64,000 nucleotides of DNA from Roseiarcus sp963835215 (GTDB lineage Bacteria; Pseudomonadota; Alphaproteobacteria; Rhizobiales; Beijerinckiaceae), in assembly GCA_963835215.1 (NCBI GenBank), contig CAWIES010000002.1:1054001-1118000 (forward strand), read 5' to 3'. Below, piece by piece: positions 27,536 to 36,793 of this stretch (within the stretch, counting starts at the first letter, position 1; each line of letters opens with the position of its first letter). Under the pieces are notes generated by a model that was given only the letters and a program-made list of their open reading frames with translations, did not search any database and was not told the DNA's origin. The position numbers were made by a program, and so were the translations under genes.

Positions 27536-29086
27536 ATGACTCGCTTGTTGCTTTTTCTCGCTCTGCTGGCGCTGGCCGCCTTCGGGCTGAGCTTGCTGGC
27601 CGAGAATCCCGGCGACGTCGCGTTGACCGTCGGCGGCGTCGAATACCAAGTCTCGCTGATGGTGGGCCTTTGCATCATCGTTGGCCTTGCTATCCTGATC
27701 GCGCTCGCCTGGGCGGTTATCCGGTTCGTATTTCGTTTGCCTTCGCTGGTCTCGCTCGCCGCCAAGGCGCGCCGGCGCGAGAAGGGCTATGCGGCGCTCA
27801 CCGGCGGCATGGTGGCGATCGGGTCGGGCGACGCGCGCGCCGCGAGCCGCCTCGCCGCCGAGGCGCGCAAACATCTTGGCGACGAACCGCTGACCAAGCT
27901 GCTGCGCGCGCAGGCGGCGCAGCTCTCTGGCGACCGCGCCGCCGCCGCGACCGCGTTTCGCGACATGCTCGAGCACGCGCCAACTCATGCGCTCGGCCTG
28001 CGTGGCTTGCATATCGAAGCGCGCCGCAGCGGCGACCACCAAGGCGCGCTCGAATACGCCAAGCGCGCCCACCAGCACGCGGCCCTGCCATGGGCGGCGC
28101 AGGCCGTGCTCGACGATCGCGCCCGGAGCGGCGACTGGGCCGGCGCCCTGGCGATCGTCGAATCGAACGCGTCCGCGCGGCTGATCGACAAGCCGACCGC
28201 CGCGCGCTGGCGCGCCGTGTTGAAGACGGCGTTGGCGCAAGAGGCGGCCGAACGCGACGCCAAAAGCGCGCTGGCGCTGGCGCAGGAGGCGCTGTCGCTC
28301 GCGCCCGGCCTGATCCCCGCTGCGGCGCTCAGCGGCCGGCTGCTCGGCGCCAATGGCGATCTGCGCCGCGCCGGCAAGGTCATCGAAGCGGCGTGGCGGC
28401 GCATGCCCCACCCCGATCTCGCCGCCGCCTATCTGCGGCTGCGGCGCGGCGATTCGGCCGCCGACCGCCTCGCGCGCGCCAAGGCGCTCGCTCGCCTTGC
28501 GCCCACCGACATGGAAAGCCTGCTGATCGTTGGGCGCGCCGCGCTGGAAGCGCGCGACTTCGTCGCGGCGCGGGCGGCGATCGCGCCGCTCATCGCGGAT
28601 GACGCGCCGGGCGGACGTCCGAGCGCGCGCGTCTGCCTGCTGATGGCCGACATCGAAACCGCCGACGGCGCGGAAGGGGCGGCGCGCGAATGGCTCGCGA
28701 GAGCGGCGCGCGCGCCCCGCGACAAGGCCTGGATCGCCGACGGGCTCATCAGCGATCGCTGGGCGCCCGCCGCGCCATCGGGCGCGCTCGACGCTTTCGT
28801 GTGGCGCTCGCCCGAAGCACGCCTGAGCGCGCCCGAGCCCGTACCCCCCGCACCAGCGCCAGCGCCGCCGGTCGGGGCGCAGAAATCGCTCGCCGCGCCT
28901 GAGCCCGATCCTCCCGCGCCTCCGCCGGCGCCGCCTTCGCCACCCGCTGCGCCTGTCGCCGCCAGCGCGTCGCAGCCGCGGCCCGCTGCTCAAGTCGTCA
29001 TGGCGCCCACCAGCGCGCCCGACGATCCGGGGCCCGAGGCGCAAGGCGAGGGGCGAAACGGGTTCCGTCTTTTCGCCCGCGACTGA
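27536..29086 (+). CDS. hemY: HemY-like TPR membrane protein
   Basis: A 516-residue protein of the HemY N-domain family (not protoporphyrinogen oxidase). Two N-terminal membrane helices (LLLFLALLALAAFGLSLLA and GLCIIVGLAILIALAWAVI) flank a short loop NPGDVALTVGGVEYQVSL. TPR-like helical repeats follow to about residue 400, and the last ~110 residues are Pro/Ala-rich. It ends the hemD-mic60-hemY set. The family is linked to heme biosynthesis by context; the molecular role is unclear. The ATG at 27536 is chosen; GTG six bases upstream is also possible. Confidence 0.88.
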   Translation: MTRLLLFLALLALAAFGLSLLAENPGDVALTVGGVEYQVSLMVGLCIIVGLAILIALAWAVIRFVFRLPSLVSLAAKARRREKGYAALTGGMVAIGSGDARAASRLAAEARKHLGDEPLTKLLRAQAAQLSGDRAAAATAFRDMLEHAPTHALGLRGLHIEARRSGDHQGALEYAKRAHQHAALPWAAQAVLDDRARSGDWAGALAIVESNASARLIDKPTAARWRAVLKTALAQEAAERDAKSALALAQEALSLAPGLIPAAALSGRLLGANGDLRRAGKVIEAAWRRMPHPDLAAAYLRLRRGDSAADRLARAKALARLAPTDMESLLIVGRAALEARDFVAARAAIAPLIADDAPGGRPSARVCLLMADIETADGAEGAAREWLARAARAPRDKAWIADGLISDRWAPAAPSGALDAFVWRSPEARLSAPEPVPPAPAPAPPVGAQKSLAAPEPDPPAPPPAPPSPPAAPVAASASQPRPAAQVVMAPTSAPDDPGPEAQGEGRNGFRLFARD

Positions 29087-29177
29087 GCGTGCGCCGCGTG
29101 TTCTTGCCAAGCTCCGGCGATGTGGCTAAGAAACGGCCGGTTGCCGGGGTGAGCCCCGCGCTTTGCCTTAGCGTTCA

Positions 29178-29254
29178 GCCGCCTTAGCTCAGTCTGGTAG
29201 AGCACCTCATTCGTAATGAGGGGGTCGGGGGTTCGAATCCCTCAGGCGGCACCA
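29178..29254 (+). tRNA. tRNA-Thr (CGT anticodon)
   Basis: A full cloverleaf: acceptor GCCGCCT pairs with AGGCGGC, D-arm AGCTCAGTCTGGTAGAGC, anticodon stem CCTCA/TGAGG around loop TTCGTAA with anticodon CGT at 29212-29214, T-arm containing GTTCGAATC. The discriminator A and the 3' CCA (29252-29254) are encoded. It reads ACG threonine codons. Confidence 0.97.
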
Positions 29255-29350
29255 TTCCACCGCAACACGCCGAAACCGTCGATGCGGCGCGCCGGGTCGT
29301 GCGCGCGGCGACGCGTTTGGGCCGAGGCCTCGCTGCGATTGGCCCCGATT

Positions 29351-30349
29351 TTAAGACTTCTTTTGAATGACGATGGCGATCGACGTCGAGACGAATGGGC
29401 CGAGGATCAGTCTGATGTGCGGGTCGGCGGTGTAGGGCGGCACGTCGACGAACAGATCGATCGGCTCGGAGAGAACATCGAAACAGACGTCGGCGACGTG
29501 ATGGCCGTCCGCCCGCAACCCCCGCACCAGCTCTTCGATGTCTTTTCGGCGGTAGAGCACCAGCGTCGGATTGTCGTCGATCGTCAGGTCGTTGGAGGAG
29601 ACGTTGTATTCGGTCGTGTGAACGGCGACGCCGCCAGGCCGCAGCGTCTCGACCGAGGCGCGAATGAAATCGAGGCCTGCCCGGATCGAGCCGAGATGCT
29701 CGAGGCTGCACGCCGACCAGCAGAAGTCGAAGTCGCGCAGTTCAGGATCGACATTGTTCATGTCGCAAATCTGGTGGCTGACGCGCCGGGCGAATTCCTC
29801 GCGCAGGCAAAGCCCTTTCTTGTTCAAGTCGGCGAGGCTGCTTGAGTGCTGATTGGTCGCGGCCCATCCGGCCGCCGTCGCGCCCTCCGGCGCCATGTCG
29901 GTGGCGACCACCGAGGCGCCGCGCGCGGCGAACACGGCGGGCAGGCTTTCAGTCCCCACCCCGAAGCCAAGCCCGCGCCGCCCTTCCGCAAGCAGGCCGA
30001 CGGCCTCGAAATGCGCGGCGATAAACACATGCTCCCAGATTTTGCGGTGCATCCGCGGCTTCTCGTCCAGCATTCGCCGCCAGCGGTCGAATTCCGCATG
30101 ACGAAAATCAACCGCGGTGCAGATCGACGAGCGAAAATACAGCTTGCCGCCGGTCGCCGGGATCGGAGCGTAGTCATCGACCAGCCTGCCGCTCATTGGA
30201 TGATGCAAGACGTCATGGGAATACCCTAGCCACGCCGGCAGCGAGGTGGGCGGCGGGACGGCGACAGCCGGTGGCGCGCCACGCGGCGGCTTGGGCACGA
30301 GATCGTAGTTGTATCGACGCGCAAGGTATTTCAATAATTTTCGCCGCAT
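29351..30349 (-). CDS. SAM-dependent methyltransferase, glycan locus
   Basis: A 332-residue protein. The central class I methyltransferase fold is seen as RRGLGFGVGTESLPAVFAARGASVVATDMAP (motif I, then an acidic residue after beta 2) and FDFCWSACSLEHLGSIRAGLDFI with PGGVAVHTTEY. The first ~90 residues are specific to this group and include HHPMSGRLVDDYAPIPATGGKLYFRSS. It is the last gene of a minus-strand glycan operon that begins with gmd, so the acceptor is probably a sugar of a surface polysaccharide or O-antigen (inference). Confidence 0.75.
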   Translation of the reverse strand: MRRKLLKYLARRYNYDLVPKPPRGAPPAVAVPPPTSLPAWLGYSHDVLHHPMSGRLVDDYAPIPATGGKLYFRSSICTAVDFRHAEFDRWRRMLDEKPRMHRKIWEHVFIAAHFEAVGLLAEGRRGLGFGVGTESLPAVFAARGASVVATDMAPEGATAAGWAATNQHSSSLADLNKKGLCLREEFARRVSHQICDMNNVDPELRDFDFCWSACSLEHLGSIRAGLDFIRASVETLRPGGVAVHTTEYNVSSNDLTIDDNPTLVLYRRKDIEELVRGLRADGHHVADVCFDVLSEPIDLFVDVPPYTADPHIRLILGPFVSTSIAIVIQKKS

Positions 30350-30364
30350 CCGCGTGGCCCTGTG

Positions 30365-33344
30365 TCACTGGGACAATTGATCGACCGCATCCCGCGAAAC
30401 GGCGGTCTCCGGCTTGGAGCGCCCGGGCGTCAGGCCGATGGCGCGCAACAGCTGCGCAGCGGACTCTTGCCACGACAACAGGCGCACGCCACTCGCCGGC
30501 CTCGCCGCGCCCGATGCAAGATCGACCAGCCACGAGCGTAGCGGGGCGGCGAGCGAGGCAGCGTCGAGGCCTTCGAAATAGCGCGCCTCGTCGCCGGCCA
30601 ATTCGCGAAACACCGGCAGATCGCGGCAGAGGAGCGGCCGGTCGTGGTGGATGGCCTCGATCAGCGGCAAGCCGAACCCTTCAGCCTCCGAGGGCACGAG
30701 CACCCCGTCGGCAGTCGCATAGAGGCGCGCGAGAACGGCGTCGTCGCAATCCTCGAACCAATGAAGGCGCTTGCCGCGCTCGGGGTGATTGCGCAGACGC
30801 TTCATCAATCCGTCGGTGCCATATCCGGGATTACCGACGATCACGTAGTTTGCGTCGACGCCCGCAACCCAGAGGGCTTCAAAGGCTTTCAACGTCTGCT
30901 CGTGTCCCTTGCGCGCCCAGACCTGGGAGACGTGCAGGATCGTCTGGCGTCCCGCCAATTCGGGCAAAGGTTCGGCGTGCGAGGGCTCGGCGAAGTCGCC
31001 GCCGAGGTGGAACCAGCTCGGCTCGGGAGACATTTTGTCACGACCGAGCCGGCGCAATTCCGATCTGACGTCGTCCGCGACCGCTTGCGAAATGCAGACA
31101 AGCCCGTCCCAGTCGCTGATCGCGTCGAACCATCGCTGATGCGCATGCTGCAATCCGGGGTGGAACCAGTCTGGGCGGTGCAGCGGCAGTAGATCGTAGA
31201 CGACCGCATGCGCCTGGCCGCCGAGTTCCCGGAGCCGTCTGAGCATGGGCTGGCCATCGGCCAACTCATGATTGAGGCCGAGCGCCAGCAAACGATCGCC
31301 GACCTGCAATTCGGTTTCCTGGTATTCAAGGTCGGCGCCCACGCTGTTGTCCCGAACGACAGGGTCAAAGTCGCTGGCTCTGACGATGCGCCCCTCGCCG
31401 AAAAAAACTCTGACTGGCACGACCTGAACCCCGGGGGGCGGGGAGGCCAGCAAGGCCCGGACGATCTCGCTGGTCACGCGGGCGATGCCGCCTCTCACCT
31501 TTGACGCGATTGCCGGGGAAACTTCGATCAACAGACGTGGTGGGCCGACCGGCGGGCGATTGGCGACCATGACCGCAGCAAAATCGCGATCGTAGGCTTC
31601 GCCCGCGCCGATGGGCGCGCAAGCGGCGAACGCGCGCGCGAGAGCCGCTGGAGACGCCGCAGCGACATGCGCGTCCTCGATCAGCCGCGTAGTTTCCTCC
31701 GCCCATGCGGCGATGTCGGCGTCAAAATCATCCGTGGGCAAGTCGATCGGTTCGGCAATGAAGCCGAGCAGGTTCAGCCGCGCTTCGAGGTCGCTGGCGC
31801 CGCTGTCGTCAAGTCGTCGCACGACCACCGCCGGTCCGCAGGCCAGCCACGCCTGCGCGTCGGCGCGGTCGATAACGACGCGCTCATAGCTCGCCGCAAG
31901 GCGCGCAAACGTATCGATGCCGAGCAGCGGAACGCCGGTCGTCATAACCTCGATGGCGGCCACGGCCGGCTCGACAAAGAGATCGACCTCATAGGTCTTG
32001 GCGAGACGCGCGATGCCCGCGGCGCCTGCGGAGGACAAAGGCCAGTCGGTGAGCCAGGCGAGGCGCGTGCGCTGAAGCGACCATCCCGCCACGGCGCGAA
32101 GTCTCGCGCTTGCGCACCCGTTCTTCGTCATGCAGCGCCTCGTAGGCCTCGATCGCCTTGTGGGCGCTGTTCGCCCAGGTGAACAGCTTGGCGCGCTCAG
32201 GGCCGTAGGCTTGCAGCTCCGCGCGAAAGGCATCGTCGACGAGTACCTCGTTCATGCGCTCGGCGATCGAGCTCGCGCTCCGCGGATCAAACGTCGCGTC
32301 GGCCCGGCCGATCACTTCGGGAAGGCAACTGGTGTTGCTGCAGAGCACCGCCGCTCCGGCCGACATCGCTTCGAGCACCGGCAGACCGAAGCCTTCCATC
32401 AGCGATGGGCAGATCGAGAATGCGCAGGCGTGCAACAGGGATACGAGTTCGGCATCTTCGACTCGGCCCAAGAAGCGCACCTCTCTCGCGGTGAGCTGCG
32501 CTCGCACCACGGCCTCTTCGATCGGCGCTAAGAACGCAGGGTGCGGAGGCTTTCCAACGATCGCGAGCGGGCGGTCGCGTCGCACCTCGGCAGGCAACAT
32601 GGCGTAGGCTTCCACCAGCCTTACGACATTCTTGTGAGTATCGAGGCCGCCGTAGTAGAGAATGAAGCCTTCCTGCAAGTCGCGTTCTTGGGCGAGTCTC
32701 TTGATACCGTCGGTGGCGCCGCGCGTCGCTGCGAATTTCGGGTCTACGCCAGCGGAAATGTTGACGACGTGGGCGGGGTTCAAACCCAAGAAGTCGATGC
32801 CGTCTCGACGTGTGGCTTCCGATATCGCCAGCCAGCGGCGGGCGCGACTCATGTCGCGCAACTTCCCCAGATACCAATCGCGAATCGGGCCGCCCGCGAT
32901 ATAAGTGCCGGGAATGCGCAGCGGCGTCAGATCATAAAGAATCGTGCCGACCGGCGGCTGTCGCCCCAGCAAGCCGATGCTCGTCATGGCGTCGGCGAAG
33001 AACCCTTCAAAAATTGCCGACACGTGCACCGCGTCGGAGCCAAGGTTCGCCAGGAAATACTCCCGCGCCAGCTCGGCCGCCCGATTGCGCCATCGCTCCG
33101 AGGGTTCCGCCCAGGTTCCGAACTCTGGGGCCTGCCATGCGCGGATGTGCTCGGGCGGCAGAAGGCCGGCGAAGTTCCGGCGCGCCGCGCGAACGCCTTC
33201 GGGGTCTCGGCCGTTTAGTGCGAGGATAATCTCGTGCCGCCCGGCGCCTTGCAGCATCGCCTTGGTCAGTCCGAGGGTGTAACGGCCGACGCCGCGCTCA
33301 TTACTGCCGGTCTGCAAGCTCTGGAGATCGATGACCAGCCTCAT
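30365..33344 (-). pseudogene. Large two-domain GT4-type glycosyltransferase, one +1 frameshift
   Basis: Two GT-B glycosyltransferase units in one reading direction. The N-terminal unit (from 33344) begins MRLVIDLQSLQTGSNERGVG and carries GFILYYGGLDTHKNVVRLVEAY and SLMEGFGLPVLEAMSAG. The second (ending at 30365) carries RPDWFHPGLQHAHQRWFDAI, ILHVSQVWARKGHEQTLKAFEAL and PSEAEGFGLPLIEAIHHDRP. The first frame loses family likeness near 32100, after ERVRKRETSR, where the other frame takes over (AGWSLQRTRLAWLTDWPL). Joining them by removing one base gives about 992 residues, a known layout for rhizobial polysaccharide enzymes. Start overlaps the FkbM gene by 4 bp. Confidence 0.75.
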
Positions 33345-34510
33345 CCGAGCGGCCCTGTTCCCGCCGCGCGGCTGCGCGCCGCGGCAAGAGCGTTTCGCGC
33401 CTCCTCAACCTGGCTGCGACCGAGAAAATGCCTCGGCGCTGCATTCAGATATTCGTTCGCCACGATCGGGTTGGCGTTCCCCTTCTGGTTCGACGGAACT
33501 CCCGCCAGCCAGCGGCGGAACGGCGGCCGCGCGCGACCTTTGGAACTATAGACCCAGCGGCGAAACGGCGGACGCACCTTCCCCCGCGAGGAAAACATCA
33601 AACGCCGGATCAGGCGCCTTGGGCGCCCATTGGCGTGAAATGCGATCGCCGTCAGAATGCGTCGCCACGGCAGAAGCCACAGCTGCAACAAGCTTGCCCT
33701 CGGGTAATCGCCATCCCTCCTTGCTTTAGACGTCTCAAGTTCCAGCCTGAGGCGGGCAGCGTCGGCCTGAGCGCCATGAAGCGCGGCCAGAACGCGCTGG
33801 CCGGCGGGCGAGTGCAGCATTCCCGAGAGAACGTAGTCATCAAAGAAATTTGGCCCTGGCCCGAAATGCCGCTTCAGTTCGGGGCGCTGCACGCTGGTAT
33901 AGAAGCGGTTGAGGCCGTCGAAATAGACGAATTCATAGCCGAGCCTCAGCAAGCTCGGTTCCCAGTCCTCGTGAGAGGGCTCGGGTGTCATCGGCAAGGT
34001 CGCTTCGATGGCGACAATCCATGGACGGACTTCGGAAGGGCGCCATCCATCGATGATCTGCTTTTCGAATCCTTCCGCGTCGATCTTCAGCCAATGAATT
34101 GCCCGGTGCTGGTAGCGATCGAGAAGGTCCGAAGTCTTTAGACATCGCGTCTCGCGGCGAACCGCCTGGTAACCGGCGGCCGCAGCCTTGACTGCGGCCG
34201 CCTCATCGGCGGTGCTCAGTCCAGTGTCGGGGATCTCAAAAAACGGGATGACGCCCGTCTTCTCGCCGACCGCCAGCTCGAGCACCGTCTCGTCGCTCCG
34301 CGCCGCCCGAAGTTTGGCGGCGTAGACGCCGTTCGGCTCGACGTGAACGCCGCGCCAGCCGAGTTCATAGAACCCGAGGCTTACCGAATCGATGACCGGG
34401 TCCTGCGCTCCGATGTCGATATAAAACCCGTTCTCGATCGATTTGAGCGCCCGATGGAGGATCACGTCCTCGAAGTTCTGCGCGTAGGAGACGAACACTT
34501 GCGGCCTCAT
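33341..34510 (-). CDS. FkbM-family methyltransferase
   Basis: A 389-residue protein. The N-terminal ~230 residues are an FkbM O-methyltransferase domain: SYAQNFEDVILHRAL, FYIDIGAQDPVIDSVSLGFYE (SAM-binding), VHVEPNGVYAAKLRAAR and HWLKIDAEGFEKQIIDGW. A later stretch is rich in arginine with two near-identical segments (GKVRPPFRRWVYSSKGRARPPFRRWL). Such enzymes methylate sugar hydroxyls on surface glycans. The gene lies between rmd and the large glycosyltransferase gene, sharing a 4-bp overlap with the latter. Confidence 0.85.
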   Translation of the reverse strand: MRPQVFVSYAQNFEDVILHRALKSIENGFYIDIGAQDPVIDSVSLGFYELGWRGVHVEPNGVYAAKLRAARSDETVLELAVGEKTGVIPFFEIPDTGLSTADEAAAVKAAAAGYQAVRRETRCLKTSDLLDRYQHRAIHWLKIDAEGFEKQIIDGWRPSEVRPWIVAIEATLPMTPEPSHEDWEPSLLRLGYEFVYFDGLNRFYTSVQRPELKRHFGPGPNFFDDYVLSGMLHSPAGQRVLAALHGAQADAARLRLELETSKARRDGDYPRASLLQLWLLPWRRILTAIAFHANGRPRRLIRRLMFSSRGKVRPPFRRWVYSSKGRARPPFRRWLAGVPSNQKGNANPIVANEYLNAAPRHFLGRSQVEEARNALAAARSRAAGTGPLG

Positions 34511-34513
34511 CTT

Positions 34514-35767
34514 CTATGTGCGTTTGCACGCGCCTGGGTTCGCCGCGACGCGCTTTGCATAGCCCATGCCGCCCGACAAAACCGTTCCGATAAACAGAAC
34601 ACGTGCTATGCTCATTCGTCCGTCGTTCGTGCGTCGCCCTGCCTCGCTCTCGTCCCCCGCTCGCCGAAAGCCGCCGGTGGCCCTTGACGGCGGCGAAGCC
34701 TTTGACGGCGCGGAAGACTCTCCACCTTCGTCAAGCGCCGGGCTTGACAGAACTTGACGCAACTTGACGCGCTCCTTGACGGCGTCAATCCGGGCGCCTG
34801 CGATACGGTGGCGACTATCGTCGAGAACGTCGCCGATCGTCACCATGAAATCGCGTTTGGGCGCCCATTCCAGTTGTCTGCGAATCCGGCCCGCGTCGCC
34901 GACCACCACCGGCAGTTCGTTGGGTCGATCTCGCGCCGGATCGCGCTCGACGGCGATCTTCGTGGCGCTGAGCGAGAGCAGCCGATTCAGGATTTCGGAA
35001 ATCGGCAGAGCGACGCCCGAAGCAATGTTGAAGATCTCCCCCGAGACGAGGCGATGGCTGTTGCGAACGGCCAGCGCGTAGGCCTTCGTAACGTCGGCGA
35101 CGTCGAGAAAATCCCTTTTTGCCTCGACGTTGCCAACGCGCATCACCGGCGCCGCGAGGCCGGCTTCGATGCGCGCGATCTGCATCGCGAAAGAGGCGAC
35201 GACGAAGTCTTCGGATTGCCCGCGCCCGGCGTGGTTGAAGGGGCGCAAGCGAACGCATTTCAATCCGCGCCGGACCAAGACGCCAAGCGCGAGGTCGCCG
35301 GCGGCTTTGCTGGCCGAATATTCGTCGAGCGGCGCGAGCAGCGTGTCCTCGTCCATCGGCTGGCCGGATTTGGCGCTGGCGCCGTAGACCAAGCCGGAAC
35401 TGACGTGAAACATCCAGCAATCGGGGGCCTCGGCCAAGATCGCTTCGGCGAGGCTGCGACTTCCGCGCAGATGTACGTCCCATGCCGCATCGGGCGCCGC
35501 CGCCGCGGCGGCGGGCGCAGCGATCCCCGCGAGATTGACGATGTCGGTCGGGCGCCATCTCGCCAGCGCCGCCCGCGTCGCCTCGGCGTCGCAAATGTCG
35601 AGCGGCTCAAGCCAGCCGAGCGTCGGATGGGCGAGCCCGGTCAATGTCGTCGCAATGATGCTGGCGCCTTCGCCGCACGTGCGTTGAAGGGCTTGCATCA
35701 GGTGCGGGCCGACGAACCCGCCGGCGCCCGTGACCAGGATGCGCTTGGCGGCCTCGTGCACTGTCAC
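34514..35767 (-). CDS. rmd: GDP-6-deoxy-D-mannose reductase (Rmd-like), long C-terminal tail
   Basis: An SDR epimerase/reductase: RILVTGAGGFVGPHLMQAL (NAD(P) site), active-site HVSSGLVYG and EYSASKAAGD (YxxxK), and the Rmd-like RPFNHAGRGQSEDFVVASFAMQIARIE and RVGNVEAKRDFLDVADV. It should reduce GDP-4-keto-6-deoxymannose to GDP-D-rhamnose. The GTG at 35767 overlaps the gmd stop as GTGA. The recognisable domain ends near residue 325 (MVTIGDVLDDSR). A further ~90 residues are low in family likeness and contain repeated GTCAA words, so a late frameshift or true extension is possible. Confidence 0.85.
   Translation of the reverse strand: MTVHEAAKRILVTGAGGFVGPHLMQALQRTCGEGASIIATTLTGLAHPTLGWLEPLDICDAEATRAALARWRPTDIVNLAGIAAPAAAAAAPDAAWDVHLRGSRSLAEAILAEAPDCWMFHVSSGLVYGASAKSGQPMDEDTLLAPLDEYSASKAAGDLALGVLVRRGLKCVRLRPFNHAGRGQSEDFVVASFAMQIARIEAGLAAPVMRVGNVEAKRDFLDVADVTKAYALAVRNSHRLVSGEIFNIASGVALPISEILNRLLSLSATKIAVERDPARDRPNELPVVVGDAGRIRRQLEWAPKRDFMVTIGDVLDDSRHRIAGARIDAVKERVKLRQVLSSPALDEGGESSAPSKASPPSRATGGFRRAGDESEAGRRTNDGRMSIARVLFIGTVLSGGMGYAKRVAANPGACKRT
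34684..34780. repeat. Clustered TTGAC words
   Basis: TTGAC (plus strand) occurs at 34684, 34702, 34744, 34754, 34764 and 34776. Three of these are spaced exactly 10 bp apart within near repeats of CTTGACGCAA. The cluster lies inside the unusual C-terminal tail of the rmd gene. It could be decayed tandem repeat DNA or a binding-site array. Confidence 0.5.
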
Positions 35768-36753
35768 CGCGCCCCGCCCTTTTCGAGTCGCGCGATGTCG
35801 GCGTCGACCATCTCCGCCGCGAGCTGCTCCAACGTCGTTTGGGAGGACCACCCGAGAATCTTTTTGGCTTTCGAGGCGTCGCCCTGAAGAACGTCGACTT
35901 CCGCCGGCCGATACAGGCCCGCGTCGCTCTTGACGTGATCGTCCATTTTCAGACCGACGTGGGCGAAGGCGAGCGCGCAGAACTCGCGCACCGACGCCGT
36001 GCGCCCGGTCGCAATCACGTAGTCGTCCGGCTTGTCCTGCTGCAGCATCAGCCAGGTCGCGCGCACATAATCGCGCGCATGCCCCCAATCGCGCTTGGCG
36101 TCGAGATTGCCGAGCACCAGGTGGTCCTGGAGACCGGCGCGGATGCGCGCGACGCCGTCGGTGATTTTGCGCGTCACAAACTCGATGCCGCGCAGCGGCG
36201 ACTCGTGATTGAAGAGGATGCCGCTCGAAGCGTGCAGGCCGAAGCTCTCGCGATAGTTGATCGTCATCCAATGCGCGTAGAGTTTCGCCGCCGCGTAGGG
36301 CGAGCGCGGATAGAAGGGCGTTGTTTCCGACTGAACCGGCTCGCGCACCAATCCAAACATCTCGGACGACGAAGCCTGATAGAAGCGCACTTCGGGACAA
36401 ACGATACGGATCGCTTCCAGCACGTTCACCGCGCCGAGCCCAGTCACCGCGCCGGTCAGGATCGGCTGCTGCCAGGACGACTTGACGAAGGATTGGGCGG
36501 CGAGATTGTAGACTTCGCTCGGACGAACGCGCTCAAGAATTCGGATCAGGCTCGAGAGGTCGGTCAGATTGCCGTCGTGAAGCTGGATCTTCCCCGCGAC
36601 GCCGATCCATCGCAGACGTTCGTCGATGATGTCGGATGAGGCGCTGCGGCGCAGGAGGCCGTGGACCTCATAGCCCTGCTCCAACAGGAACTTCGACAGG
36701 TACGCGCCATCCTGCCCGGTGATGCCCGTCAGAAACGCCCGTTTCTCGCCCAT
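35764..36753 (-). CDS. gmd: GDP-mannose 4,6-dehydratase
   Basis: A 329-residue SDR dehydratase turning GDP-D-mannose into GDP-4-keto-6-deoxy-D-mannose. Motifs: LTGITGQDGAYLSKFLLEQG (NADP site), YNLAAQSFVKSSW, active-site SSSEMFG, and YPRSPYAAAKLYAHW (YxxxK). FNHESPLRGIEFVTRKI and NLDAKRDWGHARDYV are hallmark Gmd stretches. ATG at 36753 is used. It is the first gene of the operon gmd-rmd-fkbM-glycosyltransferase-methyltransferase. Confidence 0.96.
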   Translation of the reverse strand: MGEKRAFLTGITGQDGAYLSKFLLEQGYEVHGLLRRSASSDIIDERLRWIGVAGKIQLHDGNLTDLSSLIRILERVRPSEVYNLAAQSFVKSSWQQPILTGAVTGLGAVNVLEAIRIVCPEVRFYQASSSEMFGLVREPVQSETTPFYPRSPYAAAKLYAHWMTINYRESFGLHASSGILFNHESPLRGIEFVTRKITDGVARIRAGLQDHLVLGNLDAKRDWGHARDYVRATWLMLQQDKPDDYVIATGRTASVREFCALAFAHVGLKMDDHVKSDAGLYRPAEVDVLQGDASKAKKILGWSSQTTLEQLAAEMVDADIARLEKGGAR

Positions 36754-36793
36754 CAAGCACGCCCCGTCGCCAGTTCTACAAATTCAACTGATT

